Assembly: GCF_022369515.1 (NCBI RefSeq)
Contig: NZ_CP059724.1
Coordinates: 806,001-870,000, forward strand
Reading direction: 5' to 3'
Origin: Paenibacillus sp. 19GGS1-52
GTDB taxonomy: Bacteria > Bacillota > Bacilli > Paenibacillales > Paenibacillaceae
DNA length: 64,000 bases
Shown here: piece by piece, positions 54,764 to 63,038 of the stretch
How positions within the stretch are numbered: position 1 is the stretch's first letter
Layout of the letters: every line of letters begins with the position of its first letter
The notes under the pieces: model-generated
Told to the model about the DNA's origin: nothing
Database searches by the model: none
What the model saw: the letters and a program-made list of their open reading frames with translations, nothing else
Translations under genes and position numbers: made by a program

Positions 54764-55720
54764 TTAAATGATGCTTTCCTTCGTGATTTTCTTGAAGATA
54801 CCGTTGGCTAGAAGAAGCAAGAACACACTGACAACGGAATTGAAGATGTTGATGGCTGTACCGAACGAGAAGCGTCCCATGCCAAGCCCGTAGTTCAGAG
54901 CGTATAAATCAAGAGTTTGTGAATAGTCGCGGACCAGATTGTTGCCAAGCAGAAACTGCTTCTCAAATCCGATGCTGATCAGATGCCCGATGGAGATAAT
55001 CAGAAGGATAATGATTGTGGTCCGAATCCCGGGCAGTGTAATATTCCGCACCTGTTGCAGTCGGCTGGCGCCATCTACTCTGGCCGCTTCATAAAGCTCT
55101 GGACCAATTCCGGATATCGCGGCCAAATAGATGATCGTGTTCCAGCCGGTTTCCTTCCAGACATCAGAAGCGGTCACAATTCCCCAGAAGAAGTTTCCTT
55201 TGGCCATGAACTGGATCGGCTCACTGATCAGATGCAGGCTCATTAGCAGATCATTCACGGCGCCGTTGTCCGTAGACAACATCTTGGTAATAATGCCGGC
55301 GGCTACGACCCAGGAGACAAAGTGAGGCAGATAGGATACGGTTTGTACGAAACGTTTGAGAGTCTGAAGTCTGAGTTCATTGAGAAGTACGGCGAAGACG
55401 ATAGGGATGATAAAGCCGGCTAGCAAGCCCATGATGCTCATGGCTAATGTATTTCGCAGCGCATTATAGAACTGCTCGTCATGGAACAGTTCGCGGAAAT
55501 ATTGCAGGCCAACCCACTTTTGTTCAAAAAAAGATTTTCCTGGTTTGTACTTTTGAAAAGCCATGGTCCAGCCCCATAAAGGTAAATAACTGAACACAAA
55601 AGCCCAGACTACAAAGGGCATAGCCATCATATAGAGATATTTTTGTTGTGAGAAAATAGGCCAGAAACGTGCTGCCGTTGGCTTCGGCTCCAGTTGATTT
55701 TTTTTGGTAATCGCTTTCAT
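54764..55720 (-). CDS. Carbohydrate ABC permease, LplB/MalF type
   Basis: 318 residues from ATG ending 55720 with GGAGGAGGGA upstream. Six helices. The coupling loop is EAARVDGASRLQQVRNITLPGIR. NSVVSVFLLLLANGIFKKI is the last helix. First gene of the operon. A cre-like site lies 100 bases upstream and the divergent-in-function sensor genes are further up on the same strand. Confidence 0.92.
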   Translation of the reverse strand: MKAITKKNQLEPKPTAARFWPIFSQQKYLYMMAMPFVVWAFVFSYLPLWGWTMAFQKYKPGKSFFEQKWVGLQYFRELFHDEQFYNALRNTLAMSIMGLLAGFIIPIVFAVLLNELRLQTLKRFVQTVSYLPHFVSWVVAAGIITKMLSTDNGAVNDLLMSLHLISEPIQFMAKGNFFWGIVTASDVWKETGWNTIIYLAAISGIGPELYEAARVDGASRLQQVRNITLPGIRTTIIILLIISIGHLISIGFEKQFLLGNNLVRDYSQTLDLYALNYGLGMGRFSFGTAINIFNSVVSVFLLLLANGIFKKITKESII

Positions 55721-55818
55721 ATATGTCCCTCCTCCTATATAAGCCAATCATAAATAAAAAGAAGGCAAGGAAACACCCGAAGATTTCATCTAAAAAACAG
55801 GGGAAAATTAGCTCTTTT

Positions 55819-55832
55819 CGTAAGCGCTTACA
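55819..55832 (-). promoter_or_regulatory. cre-like CcpA site upstream of the sugar operon
   Basis: On the minus strand TGTAAGCGCTTACG matches TGWAANCGNTNWCA at 13 of 14 positions and is centred on AAGCGCTT. Its position upstream of the permease gene fits catabolite repression. Confidence 0.6.
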
Positions 55833-55839
55833 GAAAATG

Positions 55840-55880
55840 ACGCAAAAAAAGACGCCCTAATAAAAAAGGCGCATTTTCTT
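55840..55880 (-). terminator. Terminator after the response regulator gene
   Basis: On the minus strand GCGCC and GGGCG form a short stem with an A/T loop, followed by seven T. The stem is weak. Confidence 0.5.
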
Positions 55881-55886
55881 AATCAT

Positions 55887-57437
55887 TTATTTTTTTCGAT
55901 ACACAGAGGGGGAGATCCCTTCGTACTTTTTAAACTTTTCGCGAAAATAATCTACGTCGCTGAACCCAGTCTCCTTCGCAGCCTGATGAATCTTACAGCC
56001 TTCACTCAAGCGCTCTTTGGCCTTCTCGATGCGTACTTTATCCAAGTAGGTATTAAAGGAATAACCGGAAATGATTTTGAATAGTTTCCCTAAATAAGCA
56101 CTGCTATAATTAAATACGTCTGCTAATGCTTCCAATTTTAAATTTTCAGAATAATGGCGGTTAATGAAATCAAACATTCTCTTCATTAAGACGTCCATAT
56201 CATCACGGTTGATTTCGCTTGCATTTTGGTGAAGCAGTTGAATGATATGACGCTGTAATACGGATAGCGAGATATGTTTATAGATCTGTTGTACCTGTTC
56301 CTCCAAGAGGTTGTTCCCAGATTCCAGCTGTCTGTATTGAATCGATAGTTTATTGAATAGGCAGGTGACGATTCTCACATATCTGGATTTGATAGCCATT
56401 TCGGATAATCCAGCGGCAATCATGATGGCACCAGCTTCTCTAATCAAGGCAGGCAGAACTTCTGTATTGCCAACATCCATCGCGAAATAAAGTCTGTCTG
56501 TTACCGCCTCCAGCTTCGTCTCCAGCTCCCCAGCGTTTACTGGCAGCAGCTCTTTCAGCTTCAAGGAGTCTGGTCCAATAATCCCGGATTCGTCGTAGAA
56601 AAAATGATCCATCATCCGAACAAGTGCGGAATTGTAGGATAGGCTGAGGAGGTCAAAGCTTTCTACGGTATCCCCTGCGGTTATGATACATTCCAGTCCT
56701 TGCGCGGTTACCGCTTCTTGTACATCCTGATACATTAATTTACGAACCAGCTCCTTCTGGAAGGAAGGCTGAAACAATATGCCTAAATACGAATCCATAG
56801 AGAAGATAATGCCGCGGTCATGATCTTCAAAGCTCTTCGCCAGCCGCGCCTTAACAGCTGTAGACGGTCCGCTGTCTGCATAGTCCTGAAGCAGGAGTTT
56901 GATTAATACAATTTGATAGGAATCCCAGATCAGACCAGATTCAATGACGGATAATTCCAGAGAGGAGAGGGCCTGATTATTATTCTCCAGCAGTGCAGAT
57001 TGGACCAGCATCTCCCGGCTCCACTCTTTAACAGCATCATTTTTTCGATGTGATGCGCTTCTACCCATAAGCTCTCCAGCAAGCTTAACTAAATATAGCT
57101 GCAGCTCATTCTCATCGACAGGCTTTAGTAAATAACAGTCGATACCATAGGCCATCGCACGTTTGGCATAGCCGAAATCAGCAAATCCACTAAGAATGAT
57201 GATGTGGAGCTCCGCATCCCCAGCGCGTAGCTCTTCTATTAACTCTAAACCATCTTTACCGGGCATGCGGATATCTATAATCATTAAGTCAGGAGAATAG
57301 AGATCGTATTTCTGCTTAGCCTCTATGGCATTTGCCGCTGTATCAATCACCATGAAGCCGAGTGCTGCCCAATCCAATAAGCTACGGAGTCCTTCACGGA
57401 TGGCTAGTTCATCATCGACAATTAATACACTATACAA
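55887..57437 (-). CDS. YesN-type response regulator (receiver plus AraC)
   Basis: About 516 residues. TTG ending 57437 gives MYSVLIVDDELAIREGL, the usual family start, with GGAG eight bases upstream; GTG 57446 is the longer alternative. The phospho-aspartate is in DLMIIDIRMPGKDG and the lysine in YLLKPVDENE. The middle is a long variable region. The C-terminal AraC domain is about 415-515: LEALADVFNYSSAYLGKLFK and GFSDVDYFREKFKKYEGISP. It overlaps the kinase gene by eight bases. The likely target is the sugar operon downstream. Confidence 0.92.
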   Translation of the reverse strand: MYSVLIVDDELAIREGLRSLLDWAALGFMVIDTAANAIEAKQKYDLYSPDLMIIDIRMPGKDGLELIEELRAGDAELHIIILSGFADFGYAKRAMAYGIDCYLLKPVDENELQLYLVKLAGELMGRSASHRKNDAVKEWSREMLVQSALLENNNQALSSLELSVIESGLIWDSYQIVLIKLLLQDYADSGPSTAVKARLAKSFEDHDRGIIFSMDSYLGILFQPSFQKELVRKLMYQDVQEAVTAQGLECIITAGDTVESFDLLSLSYNSALVRMMDHFFYDESGIIGPDSLKLKELLPVNAGELETKLEAVTDRLYFAMDVGNTEVLPALIREAGAIMIAAGLSEMAIKSRYVRIVTCLFNKLSIQYRQLESGNNLLEEQVQQIYKHISLSVLQRHIIQLLHQNASEINRDDMDVLMKRMFDFINRHYSENLKLEALADVFNYSSAYLGKLFKIISGYSFNTYLDKVRIEKAKERLSEGCKIHQAAKETGFSDVDYFREKFKKYEGISPSVYRKK

Positions 57438-59220
57438 ATGAATCACTCCTCAGGGGAAGCGCAAAGCTAATTTGCGTTCCGAATCCGATTTGGCTGGCAA
57501 TGCTCAGACCATAGTCGGGGCCATAGGTTAATTGGAGCCGCAAATGTACATTGCGAAGTCCGATATTATTCGTCTCAAAGTCATCCTTGCTCTCCAGCAA
57601 CTGCTGGATTTCAGACATGCGCGGCTCGGATATGCCGGCTCCATTGTCGGAAACCTGCACTATAACCTGCTGTCCCTCTACCCGTACATCTACCCGTACA
57701 ATTCCGCCTGTTATCTGTCGCTCCAAGCCATGAATGACAGAGTTCTCAACAAGTGGCTGGATGATCAGTGGAGGAATCGGTATATGTACAGCTCTTGGAT
57801 CTACATGCAGCTCATAAGTAAGCCTGTCATCATAACGGAATTTCTGAATGACCAGATAACAGTTTACCGTCTCCATTTCGCGTTGCAGCTCGATTTTACC
57901 ATTCCCGACCTCCAGATTATTGCGCATCATTTTACCTAGCAGACGGACGACCTGGGCAATATCTCCGTGTCCCCGCAAATGGATCTTCATGCGTATGGTC
58001 TCCAAGGCGTTGAAGAGAAAATGAGGATTGATCTGGCTGGCCATCATTTTAAATTTGATTTCATTCTGTCGAAGTTCAATCTCGCTCTTCTGACGGTTGG
58101 ATTCCTGTACCTCGACCACCAATTCGTTGATATTACGGACCATATGATTAAACTGCCTGGCTAACTGGCCGATTTCGTCTTTGCCGTCAATGACAAGGGT
58201 AACCCCGAGGTTCCCAGAGGCAACTTTCGAGATATGCTTGCTAAGATGAAGCATTCTCTTAGCAAGCAATCGCGAGAAGTAGTAAATAAGCACAATGGCC
58301 ATGACTAAAGCGGCTGAAATGACCGAAAACGCCAAGAGGATAATATGATTAGCTTCGCTTACAATACTTTCGACTGAAAAAATGGAGATGATCCGTAAGG
58401 AGTTCAAGCTTGCTCCGGGATGCCAATCATCAATCAGCATTTTCGAATGTTTACCTTCTATAGTAACGTCATAGGGTCCTTGCCCTGCAAAATGACTTAC
58501 AGACTTTAAGTTAATATCAAGCAGGGTTTTGCCTAGCATATCTAGGCGGTTAGAAGCAACGATATTGTCATGCTCATCAACAATGATAGTTTCAAAAGCT
58601 TCCTGATTCAGGATTGAATTCAGCATATCCGTATTCACATTAATAATCAGAACACCGTGTGTCCGCTGCTCCAGAAAATCAATCTTTCGGATTAAACTGA
58701 GATAATATTTATTGTTTCGACTATCCCGAATATAATTCCAAGAGATCAACCCTCTCTGAGCGAGAGCCGTCGTATACCAGTCTTGTTGAGTCACGGCTTC
58801 ATCCGGTTGCAGGAACTCCCAATTATCAATAATTGTCGGATTGTCTATATAGAGGCGGACACTGGATACTTCCCTATACAGCCGGACAAATTCCCGGAAG
58901 TCAGGGTAGTTCCAGTAGGCCTGAACCACATCATAGACCGTCTCATAACGGTGATTTGCCGCTTCCTCCAGCCGATTGTCATTGGAGAGGCGATAGGAAA
59001 TATCGTAGGGCACATTAAGCATATCACCAGTTCTTTTCTTAACACGTTCAACATTTGCTGTGATTTGCTCCAGGGCATTATTCAGCGCCATATTTCGCAG
59101 CTCGCGGGTCAGGAACACGCCAACAATCAATACGGGGATAAGCACTACACAACCAAATGATAAGAATAGTTTTGTCCTGAGCTTCAGATCATTCATAAAA
59201 CGGATGATATTGGTATACAC
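57430..59220 (-). CDS. YesM-type sensor histidine kinase
   Basis: 596 residues. Helix 1 (LFLSFGCVVLIPVLIVGVFL), an extracellular Cache-like domain (about 40-285), helix 2 (IILLAFSVISAALVMAIVLI) and a HAMP domain (KHISKVASGNLGVTLVIDG). The phospho-acceptor histidine is in SQINPHFLFNALETI, and the ATPase shows QPLVENSVIHGLE and VSDNGAGI. GTG start with AAAGGATGG upstream. It likely senses extracellular sugar fragments or the loaded binding protein and phosphorylates the coupled regulator. Confidence 0.93.
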   Translation of the reverse strand: MYTNIIRFMNDLKLRTKLFLSFGCVVLIPVLIVGVFLTRELRNMALNNALEQITANVERVKKRTGDMLNVPYDISYRLSNDNRLEEAANHRYETVYDVVQAYWNYPDFREFVRLYREVSSVRLYIDNPTIIDNWEFLQPDEAVTQQDWYTTALAQRGLISWNYIRDSRNNKYYLSLIRKIDFLEQRTHGVLIINVNTDMLNSILNQEAFETIIVDEHDNIVASNRLDMLGKTLLDINLKSVSHFAGQGPYDVTIEGKHSKMLIDDWHPGASLNSLRIISIFSVESIVSEANHIILLAFSVISAALVMAIVLIYYFSRLLAKRMLHLSKHISKVASGNLGVTLVIDGKDEIGQLARQFNHMVRNINELVVEVQESNRQKSEIELRQNEIKFKMMASQINPHFLFNALETIRMKIHLRGHGDIAQVVRLLGKMMRNNLEVGNGKIELQREMETVNCYLVIQKFRYDDRLTYELHVDPRAVHIPIPPLIIQPLVENSVIHGLERQITGGIVRVDVRVEGQQVIVQVSDNGAGISEPRMSEIQQLLESKDDFETNNIGLRNVHLRLQLTYGPDYGLSIASQIGFGTQISFALPLRSDSFV

Positions 59221-59329
59221 AGCAGGACCATCCTTTGGCTTGATGGAATGGGTAATTTATTCGTTCGACGGATTGGACAATAACAAAATCTAACTAGACA
59301 ATAAGAAATACCTCCTTTCCTCCAAAAGG

Positions 59330-59343
59330 TGATAACGCTTACA
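59330..59343 (-). promoter_or_regulatory. cre-like CcpA site upstream of the sensor kinase operon
   Basis: On the minus strand TGTAAGCGTTATCA matches TGWAANCGNTNWCA at all 14 positions, 110 bases before the kinase start. The 59221-59523 gap otherwise holds A/T-rich leader DNA and the terminator of the next gene. Confidence 0.65.
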
Positions 59344-59479
59344 ATGTATTATAACGTTAAACTCTATTTCTTGAAATATAGCCAAATATACATTCATTGT
59401 ATTATTTTATCTTTTTTGTAATGGACGAGCATGCCTTATCGAGATAACATTCCTCTAACAATACTAAATGAACAAAAAA

Positions 59480-59522
59480 GAGTTGATAGAGACGGTCTGA
59501 ATTACAACTCCGGTATCAACTC
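59480..59522 (-). terminator. Terminator after the small membrane protein gene
   Basis: GAGTTGATA and TATCAACTC form a perfect 9-bp stem with a 25-base loop; on the minus strand CTTTTTTG follows. Confidence 0.75.
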
Positions 59523-59523
59523 A

Positions 59524-59874
59524 TCACCTGCTTGATTTCCTTGAATAACCAATGACCAGAGCTCTAATACTAATTCCGATGAGGAAAGGGAACACCAATT
59601 GGACGCTAATTCTCCAATTCACCGCATATAAATCGACTCCCATTATTTTTTTTAGAGGGATATATATGATGTTGTAGAGGGTGAAGAAGATATGGATCGT
59701 AAACAGAGGGATTAGATTTAAACTTTTTTTCCCTTTGAGAAATCTGTAGCCGAGCAGGAACAAGAGGGAATAGCTGGACATTACCAAGAAGGCGTAGTTT
59801 CCACCTAATAAAATATAAGAAAGAGCAGCAGTAATTATACTTAAAGCTACGAGTGAATAGCCGGTACGAAGCAT
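59524..59874 (-). CDS. Small multipass membrane protein, unknown function
   Basis: 116 residues with about four hydrophobic helices (SLVALSIITAALSYILLGG, YAFLVMSSYSLLFLLGYRFL, LIPLFTIHIFFTLYNIIYI, LVFPFLIGISIRALVIGY). Basic residues end the chain. The family was not recognised. It has its own terminator immediately after the stop and lies in A/T-rich DNA. Expression is uncertain because the ribosome site (AAAGAGGTG near 59880) is good but the neighbours give no function. Confidence 0.6.
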   Translation of the reverse strand: MLRTGYSLVALSIITAALSYILLGGNYAFLVMSSYSLLFLLGYRFLKGKKSLNLIPLFTIHIFFTLYNIIYIPLKKIMGVDLYAVNWRISVQLVFPFLIGISIRALVIGYSRKSSR

Positions 59875-59967
59875 TGTGCACCTCTTTCTTTGCGATCTAG
59901 TAAACAGTCACGGAGGCGGAAAACTTGAGTTAGCAGTACAGGGCACAAAAGGTAGATTGGACGACTT

Positions 59968-60097
59968 AGGCGGACACAGCAGACGCTATTTACTCCAAAT
60001 ACACCCTATTTCTATTTTGACGGACAGAGAAACCGCTATGGAGCCAAATTTGGTGCAAAAAGACGTTGTATCCACGTAATAGCGGAACCTCTGTCCG
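59968..60097. repeat. Large inverted repeat with related tandem unit
   Basis: CGGACAGAGAAACCGCTAT (60021-60039) faces AATAGCGGAACCTCTGTCCG (60078-60097), an imperfect 19-20 bp inverted repeat. A third related unit, GGCGGACACAGCAGACGCTA, starts at 59969. The 59875-60174 gap holds little else except a weak hairpin at 60133-60149 that may end the ABC-2 transcript on the minus strand. Confidence 0.65.
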
Positions 60098-60174
60098 CAA
60101 GGGTAATGAAATAGGGGGTATTTATGAAAATAGTGGATTCTCAGTCCACCTATGAACTTCGATGCCCTATGTGC

Positions 60175-60972
60175 CTAATTTCCCGTACTCTCATAACGCG
60201 TAAGCCCGAACCGGAAAATGTTATAGGCTGCAGCAGCACTTCCAATAGCAACGACGGGGGCTAGCATCCACCAACCAGACCATCCGCTTTTCTCAAAAAT
60301 ATAGGTCGCAGGATAAAAGCTGATGAAGGCATAAGGAAGCACCGTGGAAATAAGGATGCGTACTCCCTGATTGAACAGGGTAACTGGATATTTAGCCAGA
60401 TCAGCCATACTATGTACCATTAATGGGAAGGCGTTGCCGGCATTGCGAATCCAGAAGGCCGCCGAGTTGCCGACCAAATTGATGGATACCCGGATAATCA
60501 CGGCGGACACCAGAAGCAATAAAGTAACAGCTATTTTGGCAAAAGACCAATGAATATGACTATGTATCAGCGATTGCCAGATAATCACACCACCAATAAG
60601 CAAATTGCCCAATCCATTGACGCCAATCCCCGTACAGAATACTTGGAGAACGATGGGCACAGGTCGAAGCAGATAACGATCCAGCTCGCCGCGGTTCACC
60701 AAACCACTTAATCTCCAAGTTCCCTCAAAAAATAATGAGCCAATTCCTTCGGTAAGAAAGATCATCGCGTACATAAACGAGACTTCCCAGAACTTCCAGC
60801 CGTTGATATCGGGTATTTGATTATAAATAACGCTTAAAAAAATAAATCCGAGCACCTGAGTTAATGCGGCTGAACACAATAAGATGTAGAAATCCTTGTT
60901 ATATTCCATAATCGCTTTTAGCTGTTGGGCATACATTCTTTTATAGAGATAAATGACACGTGAAAGCTGCAT
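60175..60972 (-). CDS. ABC-2 family permease (DUF990-type), subunit 2
   Basis: 265 residues from ATG ending 60972 with GGGAGGAA upstream; open codons continue further up but overlap the previous gene. Six helices. RGELDRYLLRPVPIVLQVF is the conserved cytoplasmic motif of this family, and the second permease carries the matching DGSVAADLLKPIDF. Together with the next two genes it forms a two-permease, one-ATPase exporter. The substrate is unknown. Confidence 0.87.
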   Translation of the reverse strand: MQLSRVIYLYKRMYAQQLKAIMEYNKDFYILLCSAALTQVLGFIFLSVIYNQIPDINGWKFWEVSFMYAMIFLTEGIGSLFFEGTWRLSGLVNRGELDRYLLRPVPIVLQVFCTGIGVNGLGNLLIGGVIIWQSLIHSHIHWSFAKIAVTLLLLVSAVIIRVSINLVGNSAAFWIRNAGNAFPLMVHSMADLAKYPVTLFNQGVRILISTVLPYAFISFYPATYIFEKSGWSGWWMLAPVVAIGSAAAAYNIFRFGLTRYESTGN

Positions 60973-60989
60973 TGTATAATTCCTCCCCT

Positions 60990-61790
60990 CTAACCCCCAT
61001 GAATGGTCACTTGCCGAACCGCCCAGTTCCACATGCATTTTCCGGCGATCCACAAGGCAATCCCCCAGAAGCATTGGACACCAATCAACGCTAAACTCTC
61101 CCAGGCAGTAGCTTGCTCTAGAAAGATTACAGTAGGGGTGTGAATGATACTTTGAAATGGCAGCAGTAACGCCACCCGCTCTAACCAATCTGGGAAAAAA
61201 GCCAACGGAACCAATGCCCCAGATAATAGATTTGTGACGGCAATTCGCGCCCAGACAATACCCATAGAACCTGTGGACCAGAAGCATAATAAAGCGGCTA
61301 GATAAACAACGCCAAACTTCACGAGCATAGCCCCCAGTAGACTAATCGCAAATAGCACGTAGACCAAAGGCGAATGCGGAAAGTTCACGCCTGAAGTGAA
61401 GAGGATAAATATACCAATAAGGACTGTGCTCATGCCTCCTTCAAGCAGGCTTGTGCCTAACGTTTCAGCGAAGCGGGCACTTTGGAAATCGATCGGCTTT
61501 AGTAAATCGGCAGCGACACTTCCATCCAGAATCTTCGTGGAAATAGCGGTTTCGGAATACCAGGACAGAACAGAATTAGCGAGGAAGGTAATAAGCAAAT
61601 AAGTCCTCATCTGATCCCACGTATATCCACCGACTGATGCCCGGCCATTAAAGATCCCTTGCCATAAGAAATAGATCGCCAGCAGGTTCACGAAATTGGA
61701 TAAAAAGGTAATGACATAAGAGGTGCGGTAAGCCAGCACATTCTGTAACGAACGATTCGTAATACTGCTATACTTCTTGACTACGGACAT
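60990..61790 (-). CDS. ABC-2 family permease (DUF990-type), subunit 1
   Basis: 266 residues with six helices. Motif ILDGSVAADLLKPIDFQSARF near residue 80 marks the family. The last helix is followed by NWAVRQVTIHGG. It starts five bases after the ATPase gene and ends 17 bases before the second permease, so the three genes are one operon. Confidence 0.87.
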   Translation of the reverse strand: MSVVKKYSSITNRSLQNVLAYRTSYVITFLSNFVNLLAIYFLWQGIFNGRASVGGYTWDQMRTYLLITFLANSVLSWYSETAISTKILDGSVAADLLKPIDFQSARFAETLGTSLLEGGMSTVLIGIFILFTSGVNFPHSPLVYVLFAISLLGAMLVKFGVVYLAALLCFWSTGSMGIVWARIAVTNLLSGALVPLAFFPDWLERVALLLPFQSIIHTPTVIFLEQATAWESLALIGVQCFWGIALWIAGKCMWNWAVRQVTIHGG

Positions 61791-61795
61791 GGAGA

Positions 61796-62824
61796 TTAGG
61801 CTCCTTCCTGTGGTCTGCTATGCTTCAGATCCAAATTTCCGTCATAAACGGCTTTGATCACTTGCTCGATGTTGGCATCTTCCATTCGGAAGTCGAGGAC
61901 CTCACCATGCTTCATGACCCGGCCTACAATTTCACTGGCGGTATATTCAAACCGGTCAAAGGATAGCGAGAATTCCAGTTCACTTTGAATTTCCAGCTTT
62001 ATATCTGGAGCTTGCGCTAATTGCTTAAGCAGGGCAGGCAGTGGTGAGGCAACCTGGAAGAAAACGATGCGTTCTCTGGCGAAATTAGATTTTACTTCTT
62101 TCAGGCTTCCATCATAGATGATCGCTCCATGATCGATAATTATAAGCCGTTTGCATAAATCCTCAATGTCACCCAGATCGTGGGTAGTCAACATAACGGT
62201 AGTCTGCTGCTCTTGATTTATCTTTTTAATGAACTCGCGAATTTTCTGTTTGACGGATACATCTAGGCCGATAGTAGGTTCATCCAGATATAGAATCGGC
62301 GGATTATGTAATAAGGAAGCAGCGAGATCGGCGCGCATCCGTTGACCCAAGGAGAGCTTTCGTGCTGATAAGTGAATAAATTCACTCATGCCCAGCAGCT
62401 CAATAAACTGATCCATATTTGTCTTATAGACAGCCTCGGGAATTTGATAAATATCCTTAAGCAATGAAAAGGATTCTAGGATCGGAATGTCCCACCATAA
62501 TTGTGTGCGTTGTCCGAAGACAGCCCCGATTTGGGCGGCATTCTCCATTCTTTTCTTATAAGGATTGATACCGTTTACAGAGATGGTGCCTGAAGAAGGT
62601 GTCAATATTCCGGTTAGCATTTTAATCGTGGTTGATTTGCCTGCACCATTGGGCCCTAAGTAGGCGACCGTTTCTCCAGCTTCAACAGTGAGGTCGAGCG
62701 GCTGAACCGCAATCTTCTCGATATGCCTAGGGGCAAATAGATGCTTGACCGCCCCCTGTAATCCAGGCTCCTTGACCGCTTGCCTAAAAGATTTAGATAG
62801 CTCTCTGGCTTCAATAATACTCAA
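61796..62824 (-). CDS. ABC exporter ATPase (DUF990-associated)
   Basis: 342 residues. The first 25 precede the domain and contain SKSFRQAVKEPGLQGAVKHL, typical of this subfamily. Walker A GPNGAGKSTTIKML, Q-loop region GAVFGQRTQLWWDIP, signature LSLGQRMRADLAASLL, Walker B ILYLDEPTIGLD, and switch TTHDLGDIE. LGQ replaces SGGQ, as is usual in the group. The C-terminal 90 residues are a regulatory extension. First gene of the minus-strand exporter operon. Confidence 0.93.
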   Translation of the reverse strand: MSIIEARELSKSFRQAVKEPGLQGAVKHLFAPRHIEKIAVQPLDLTVEAGETVAYLGPNGAGKSTTIKMLTGILTPSSGTISVNGINPYKKRMENAAQIGAVFGQRTQLWWDIPILESFSLLKDIYQIPEAVYKTNMDQFIELLGMSEFIHLSARKLSLGQRMRADLAASLLHNPPILYLDEPTIGLDVSVKQKIREFIKKINQEQQTTVMLTTHDLGDIEDLCKRLIIIDHGAIIYDGSLKEVKSNFARERIVFFQVASPLPALLKQLAQAPDIKLEIQSELEFSLSFDRFEYTASEIVGRVMKHGEVLDFRMEDANIEQVIKAVYDGNLDLKHSRPQEGA

Positions 62825-62956
62825 AAAATACCCCTCCCTAATACTATTTATCCCAAAAAATGATCATTAAGTAAATATAGCACAGGCAAATTGTCGGAAA
62901 CTAGCACTTTTTATCGACAGCATAAACATATTTACTTGACCATGACGAGTTCTGCA

Positions 62957-63006
62957 AACAAAAGCAGCTACTCACCAGATCTTTTTCAGACTGGGAATAG
63001 CTGCTC
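62957..63006 (-). terminator. Terminator after the stalk-domain gene
   Basis: AGCAGCTA (62963-62970) pairs with TAGCTGCT (62998-63005), with inner CCAG/CTGG; on the minus strand TTTTG follows. Confidence 0.75.
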
Positions 63007-63038
63007 TTCGTTTATCTGTAAAGGTTATAGTTTAATTC

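Noticed and set aside
60124..60270. Short plus-strand frame starting with MKIVDSQSTYELRCP
   Set aside because: It has a fair ribosome site but runs antisense into the ABC-2 permease gene and matches nothing recognisable.
60973..61287. Upstream extension of the ABC-2 permease frame
   Set aside because: It overlaps the preceding permease and lacks membrane-protein composition; the ATG ending 60972 has a strong ribosome site.
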